Shown: in pieces, positions 5,046 through 9,082 of the stretch
How the letters are laid out: every line of letters begins with the position of its first letter
How positions within the stretch are numbered: position 1 is the first letter of the stretch
NCBI GenBank assembly: GCA_011372825.1
Contig: DSAK01000060.1
Span: 1 to 9,082, forward strand
Source: Campylobacterota bacterium
GTDB taxonomy: Bacteria; Campylobacterota; Campylobacteria; Campylobacterales; Sulfurovaceae
Direction: 5' to 3'
Length of the DNA: 9,082 nucleotides
Position numbers and translations under genes: made by a program
Notes under the pieces: generated by a model
What the model saw: only the letters and a program-made list of their open reading frames with translations
The model's database searches: none
Told to the model about the DNA's origin: nothing

Positions 5046-5417
5046 ATGGCAGTTACTAAAGAAGATGTAATCGAATTTATTTCAAATATGTCAGTATTGG
5101 AATTGAGTGAATTAGTTAAAGAGTTTGAAGAGAAATTTGGTGTTTCGGCTCAAGCAACAGTTGTTGCAGGTGGTCCAGCGGTTGCAACAGAAGCAGCAGA
5201 AGAGAAAACAGAATTTGATGTAATCCTCACAGGAAGTGGTGAGAAAAAAATCAATGTAATTAAAGTTGTTAGAGAGATTACAGGACTTGGTCTCAAAGAG
5301 GCAAAAGATGCTGTCGAGAATACTCCAACTACCATCAAAGAGGCTGCAAGTAAAGCAGATGCCGAAGAGATAAAGAAAAAACTAGAAGATGCTGGAGCTT
5401 CTTGCGAACTTAAATAA
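5046..5417 (+). CDS. rplL: 50S ribosomal protein L7/L12
   Basis: L7/L12 is the multicopy flexible stalk protein that recruits translation GTPases, including the EF-Tu encoded in this window. The 123-residue product has the N-terminal dimerisation and L10-binding domain (about 1-32), an Ala/Gly-rich hinge (about 36-54), and the C-terminal factor-binding domain (about 55-123). The latter contains the conserved KVVREITGLGLKEAKDAVE segment (73-91). A Cys at 120 near the C terminus is uncommon. AAAGGA lies 6 nt before the ATG. The 54-nt spacer after rplJ has only a weak GGGG/CCCT stem near 5000-5012; a strong own ribosome-binding site fits the higher protein dose needed. Confidence 0.98.
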   Translation: MAVTKEDVIEFISNMSVLELSELVKEFEEKFGVSAQATVVAGGPAVATEAAEEKTEFDVILTGSGEKKINVIKVVREITGLGLKEAKDAVENTPTTIKEAASKADAEEIKKKLEDAGASCELK

Positions 5418-5572
5418 TACTCTATTCCAGGGCTTGTACCCTGGATATACTTCGAGGAAACAGCGATAAACTATTCAGAGACATTTTCATACCCTCTTGC
5501 CAATAGTTTTTTACTGTGTCCATTTGCTTTGATTGATAAGCCGCACAATACAAACTAAAACAAGGTTAGCCC
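5418..5572 (+). promoter_or_regulatory. Structured rplL-rpoB intergenic region
   Basis: This 155-nt spacer is the longest in the protein-coding part. A strong hairpin, TCCAGGG (5426-5432)/CCCTGGA (5439-5445) with a 6-nt loop, starts 8 nt after rplL and has no U-tract. A second, longer-range structure pairs AAACTATT (5468-5475) with AATAGTTT (5502-5509), extended by ACAG (5460-5463) with CTGT (5514-5517); the right arm runs into TTTTTT (5507-5512). E. coli has an attenuator and an RNase III site in the same place, which lower rpoB expression relative to rplL. A similar role is plausible here but inferred. No convincing promoter is visible. Confidence 0.6.
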
Positions 5573-8500
5573 ATGTTAAATTCTTTACACTCAGGAAATC
5601 GACTTCGTATTGACTTTTCAAAAACACCTCGTAAGATAGAAATCCCCAATTTGCTTCAGTTACAACAAGAGAGTTATGATAGCTTTTTGATGTTTTCTGA
5701 AAAAGATCGTCGTAACAGTATCATCGAAAAAGTTTTCAGGTCTTCGTTTCCTATTCATGACCAACAAAATAGAATATCACTCACCTATAAAAATTCAGAA
5801 ATTATAAAACCAAAATATACTGTGCGTGAATGCATGGAGAGAGGCTTGACCTATGCAGTTTCTTTGAAGATGAATATCGCACTTACAATCTGGAATAAAG
5901 ATGAGAAGAGCGGAGAAAAGCTAGATCCAAAAGAGATAAAAGAGCAAGCAGTGTTTGTCCGCGATATCCCTTTGATGACAGACAGAACTTCATTTATAGT
6001 TAATGGTGTTGAGCGTGTTATAGTTAATCAGCTCCATAGAAGCCCAGGGGTTATTTTCAAAGAAGCTGAAGCAGCAACAGTTGTAAACAAACTTTTATAC
6101 TCAGCTCAAATCATACCAGATAGAGGCTCGTGGCTCTATTTTGAGTATGATGCTAAAGATATACTTTATGCTCGTATCAATAAAAGGAGAAAGATTCCTG
6201 TTACTATACTCTTTAGGGCACTTGATTATTCAAAAGAGGATATAGTAAAATTTTTCTATCCAACCCAAACTATCAAGATTAAAGAGAATAGATTTCTGAC
6301 CAAATTTAATCCTGATGAGTTTTTGGGAAGAGCCGAATATGAAGTAAAAGATATCAATGGGAATGTTATAATTGCTGCAGGGAAGAGACTTACTAAAAAG
6401 AAGGCGCAAACACTTTTAAACGAAGGACTTGAGTGGATAGAGTATCCACTTGAGGTTTTGCTAGATCGCTATTTTGCAAAAGCAGTTGTCGATACTCAAA
6501 GCGGAGAAGTGCTCTACGATGCTATAACTCCAATAGACGAGGGAAAACTCAAAAAGATTATAGACCAGGGTATCAATGAGATTGTCATTGCAAATGATTT
6601 AGCAGAAGGTACTGATAGCTCTATTATCAACGCTTTTATTGCAGATCATGAGAGCTTGAAGCTGCTTAAGCAAACCGAAGGCCTTGAAGATGAGAATGTG
6701 CTTTCAGCTATCCGTATTTATAAGGTGATGAGACCAGGAGAGCCAGTTACTCCAGAGGCTGCAAAAAATTTCTTAAACCAACTCTTTTTTGATTCGGAGA
6801 GATACGATTTGACAAAAGTTGGTCGTATGAAAATGAATCATAAGTTAGGTTTAGACATCCCAGAGTATGTTACTGTCTTGACTGCTCAAGATTTAATCCA
6901 TACAGTCAAATATTTGATAAAAGTCAAAAATGGGCAAGGTCATATAGACGACCGAGACCATCTTGGAAACAGGAGAATTAGAGCAATCGGTGAGCTTTTA
7001 GGAAATGAGCTTCACAATGGTCTCATGAAGATGCAAAAAGCTATCAAAGACAAGATGACTACTATTTCTGGCTCGTTAGATGAGCTCATGCCACACGACT
7101 TGATAAATTCTAAAATGATTACAAATACTATTTTAGAGTTTTTTTCAAGTGGACAGTTATCACAGTTTATGGATCAAACCAATCCACTATCAGAAGTGAC
7201 ACACAAAAGAAGACTCTCAGCTCTAGGCGAAGGTGGTCTTGTCAAAGAGAGAGCGGGCTTTGAGGTGCGTGATGTCCATCCAACACATTACGGAAGAATC
7301 TGCCCTATAGAGACCCCAGAGGGTCAAAATATCGGACTTATCAACACATTGGCTACATATTCAAAAGTAAATGAGTTTGGGTTTATCGAATCCCCTTATA
7401 AGGTTGTCAAAAATAGACAAATCACTGACGAGATAGTCTATCTAACTGCTACCCAAGAAGAGGATAAGTGTATAGCTCCAGCTTCAACAAAAGTTAATGA
7501 TTTAGGGTACATTGTAGAGGATTTGATAGAGACTAGACTCAATGGAAACATAGAGCTCAATGACGCTTCAAGAGTTGATTTGATTGATGTCTCTCCATTG
7601 ATGATTTCAGGTTCAGCTGCTGCACTTATACCATTTTTGGAGCATGATGATGCAAACCGTGCACTTATGGGTTCAAACATGCAACGACAAGCAGTGCCTT
7701 TGTTGCTTCCTGAGGCACCAATGGTAGGAACTGGAATGGAAGCCATCATTAGCCGAGATGCATGGGAAGCGGTAAAAGCAAAAAGATCAGGTGTCGTTGA
7801 AAAAGTAGATGCAAAAAATATCTATATTGTGGGTGAAGATGAGAGCGGGGTATTTATAGATCACTACCCGCTTGAGAAAAATATGCGAACCAATCAAAAT
7901 ACAACATTCACCCAAAAACCTATTGTAAAGATAGGAGATATAGTCAAGCAAGGGCAGATTATCGCCGATGGTGCCAATATGGATCAGGGTGAATTGGCAC
8001 TTGGGAAAAATATCCTTGTTGCATTTATGCCGTGGAATGGTTATAACTATGAGGATGCGATTGTCCTTTCAGAAAAACTAATACGAGAAGATACTTTCAC
8101 CTCTGTGCATATCTATGAGAAAGAGATAGAAGCTAGAGAGCTTAAGCATGGAATAGAAGAGATAACAAGAGATATCCCAAATATCAGAGAAGACGAGTTA
8201 AGTCACCTCGACGAAAGCGGTATAGTCAAAATAGGTACACATGTAAAAAGTGGGATGATTTTAGTTGGAAAAGTGAGTCCAAAAGGTGAGATTAAACCAA
8301 CTCCAGAAGAGAGACTACTGCGTGCAATCTTTGGGGAAAAAGCAGGGCATGTAGTAAATAAATCACTCTATTGTCCAGCATCAATGGAAGGTGTCGTTGT
8401 TGACATCAAGGTATTTACCAAAAAGGGTTACGAAAAAGATGCTAGAGCGATAAAGGCCTATCAAGAGGAAAAAGCACATCTTGATAGCGATCACCATGAT

Positions 8501-9082
8501 CAGCTTTTGATGATAGACCGTGAAGAGATTTTAAGAATATCTCACTATCTTTCAAAACAATCTCTTGCAAAAGAGGTAACAATCTTTGATAAACAGTATG
8601 CCATAGGTGATTTTATCCCACAAGATGTTATCAAAGATGTCAACCGTTTTGCTCTAAGAGGTGTTGTGCAGTCTTATACACAAGATGTTCAAAATGAATA
8701 TGAATCTCTCAAAGCATATTTCTTGAAGCAAAAGAAAAGACTCAAGTTAGAGCATGAAGAGAAATTGGCTATATTGGAAAAAGATGATATTTTGCCAAGT
8801 GGCGTTACAAAACTTATCAAAGTATATATAGCTACAAAACGAACACTAAAAGTTGGCGATAAGATGGCTGGACGACATGGAAACAAAGGTATAGTCTCTA
8901 CTATAGTTCCAGAAATTGATATGCCATATATGCAAAATGGGGAGTCAATAGATTTAGTTCTAAATCCACTTGGGGTTCCTTCAAGGATGAATATTGGACA
9001 AATTCTTGAGGTTCACCTTGGCTTAATAGGGAAAAGATTAGGTGAGCAAATTTCAGAAATATTTGCCTCAAAACAAGCAGAC
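5573..9082 (+). CDS. rpoB: DNA-directed RNA polymerase subunit beta (3' truncated by window)
   Basis: Beta forms one pincer of the polymerase and binds rifampicin. The frame is open for 1170 codons to the right edge, with no stop; family length suggests about 200 residues lie outside. The start ATG has AAGG 7 nt upstream and opens with the typical MLNSLHSGNRLRIDFSK. The rifampicin region is intact, with Gln531, Asp534, His544 and Ser549 corresponding to E. coli Q513, D516, H526 and S531, so the sequence looks rifampicin-sensitive at these sites. NYEDAIVLSE lies around 825-834. The active-site segment GDKMAGRHGNKG carries Lys1097 and Lys1105 (E. coli K1065, K1073). Whether rpoB is fused to rpoC, as in Helicobacter and Wolinella, cannot be seen here. 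Confidence 0.99.
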   Translation, partial: MLNSLHSGNRLRIDFSKTPRKIEIPNLLQLQQESYDSFLMFSEKDRRNSIIEKVFRSSFPIHDQQNRISLTYKNSEIIKPKYTVRECMERGLTYAVSLKMNIALTIWNKDEKSGEKLDPKEIKEQAVFVRDIPLMTDRTSFIVNGVERVIVNQLHRSPGVIFKEAEAATVVNKLLYSAQIIPDRGSWLYFEYDAKDILYARINKRRKIPVTILFRALDYSKEDIVKFFYPTQTIKIKENRFLTKFNPDEFLGRAEYEVKDINGNVIIAAGKRLTKKKAQTLLNEGLEWIEYPLEVLLDRYFAKAVVDTQSGEVLYDAITPIDEGKLKKIIDQGINEIVIANDLAEGTDSSIINAFIADHESLKLLKQTEGLEDENVLSAIRIYKVMRPGEPVTPEAAKNFLNQLFFDSERYDLTKVGRMKMNHKLGLDIPEYVTVLTAQDLIHTVKYLIKVKNGQGHIDDRDHLGNRRIRAIGELLGNELHNGLMKMQKAIKDKMTTISGSLDELMPHDLINSKMITNTILEFFSSGQLSQFMDQTNPLSEVTHKRRLSALGEGGLVKERAGFEVRDVHPTHYGRICPIETPEGQNIGLINTLATYSKVNEFGFIESPYKVVKNRQITDEIVYLTATQEEDKCIAPASTKVNDLGYIVEDLIETRLNGNIELNDASRVDLIDVSPLMISGSAAALIPFLEHDDANRALMGSNMQRQAVPLLLPEAPMVGTGMEAIISRDAWEAVKAKRSGVVEKVDAKNIYIVGEDESGVFIDHYPLEKNMRTNQNTTFTQKPIVKIGDIVKQGQIIADGANMDQGELALGKNILVAFMPWNGYNYEDAIVLSEKLIREDTFTSVHIYEKEIEARELKHGIEEITRDIPNIREDELSHLDESGIVKIGTHVKSGMILVGKVSPKGEIKPTPEERLLRAIFGEKAGHVVNKSLYCPASMEGVVVDIKVFTKKGYEKDARAIKAYQEEKAHLDSDHHDQLLMIDREEILRISHYLSKQSLAKEVTIFDKQYAIGDFIPQDVIKDVNRFALRGVVQSYTQDVQNEYESLKAYFLKQKKRLKLEHEEKLAILEKDDILPSGVTKLIKVYIATKRTLKVGDKMAGRHGNKGIVSTIVPEIDMPYMQNGESIDLVLNPLGVPSRMNIGQILEVHLGLIGKRLGEQISEIFASKQAD

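Noticed and set aside
7438..7749. 103-codon minus-strand frame inside rpoB
   Set aside because: It lies opposite the conserved beta-subunit frame and no start signal or family is recognisable.

Overview
The window is AT-rich and carries a continuous block of translation and transcription genes, all on the + strand. The order is tRNA-Thr(UGU), tRNA-Tyr(GUA), tRNA-Gly(UCC), tRNA-Thr(GGU), tuf, rpmG, tRNA-Trp(CCA), secE, nusG, rplK, rplA, rplJ, rplL, and then rpoB cut by the right edge. Protein wording in EF-Tu, L33, L1 and the beta subunit, plus a tRNA-Trp between rpmG and secE, points to Campylobacterota (the former Epsilonproteobacteria). Within that phylum the L33 and EF-Tu sequences remind me more of the environmental sulfur-oxidising relatives (Sulfurimonas-like) than of Campylobacter or Helicobacter. 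That genus-level placement is from memory and tentative.

Layout. Positions 1-292 hold no supportable gene. They contain two AT-rich inverted repeats and a consensus-perfect sigma-70 promoter (TTGACA, 17 bp, TATAAT) that fires into the tRNA cluster. Four tRNAs occupy 293-803, in the same order of anticodons as the E. coli thrU-tyrU-glyT-thrT cluster upstream of tufB. A 55-nt stretch with a perfect 13-bp inverted repeat and an extended -10 promoter precedes tuf. After tuf come rpmG, tRNA-Trp and secE, with gaps of only 14 and 18 nt on either side of the tRNA. The nusG-rplK-rplA-rplJ-rplL-rpoB run follows, with leader-like spacers before rplA, rplJ and rpoB.

How the genes work together. The cluster joins aminoacyl-tRNA supply and delivery (tRNAs, EF-Tu), the ribosomal GTPase-associated centre and stalks (L11, L1, L10, L7/L12, with L33), transcription elongation (NusG, RNA polymerase beta) and the Sec channel (SecE). 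Control is probably layered: a strong, possibly growth-rate-controlled promoter at the tRNAs, a second promoter at tuf, L10 feedback on rplJL, and possibly L1 feedback at rplA. The last is the most interesting sequence signal: the rplK-rplA spacer carries two short strings matching the two strands of the L1-binding site of 23S rRNA, but in swapped order.

I found no mobile element, CRISPR array, defence locus or new multi-gene system. The noteworthy observations are RNA-level regulatory structures and a few residue-level oddities.
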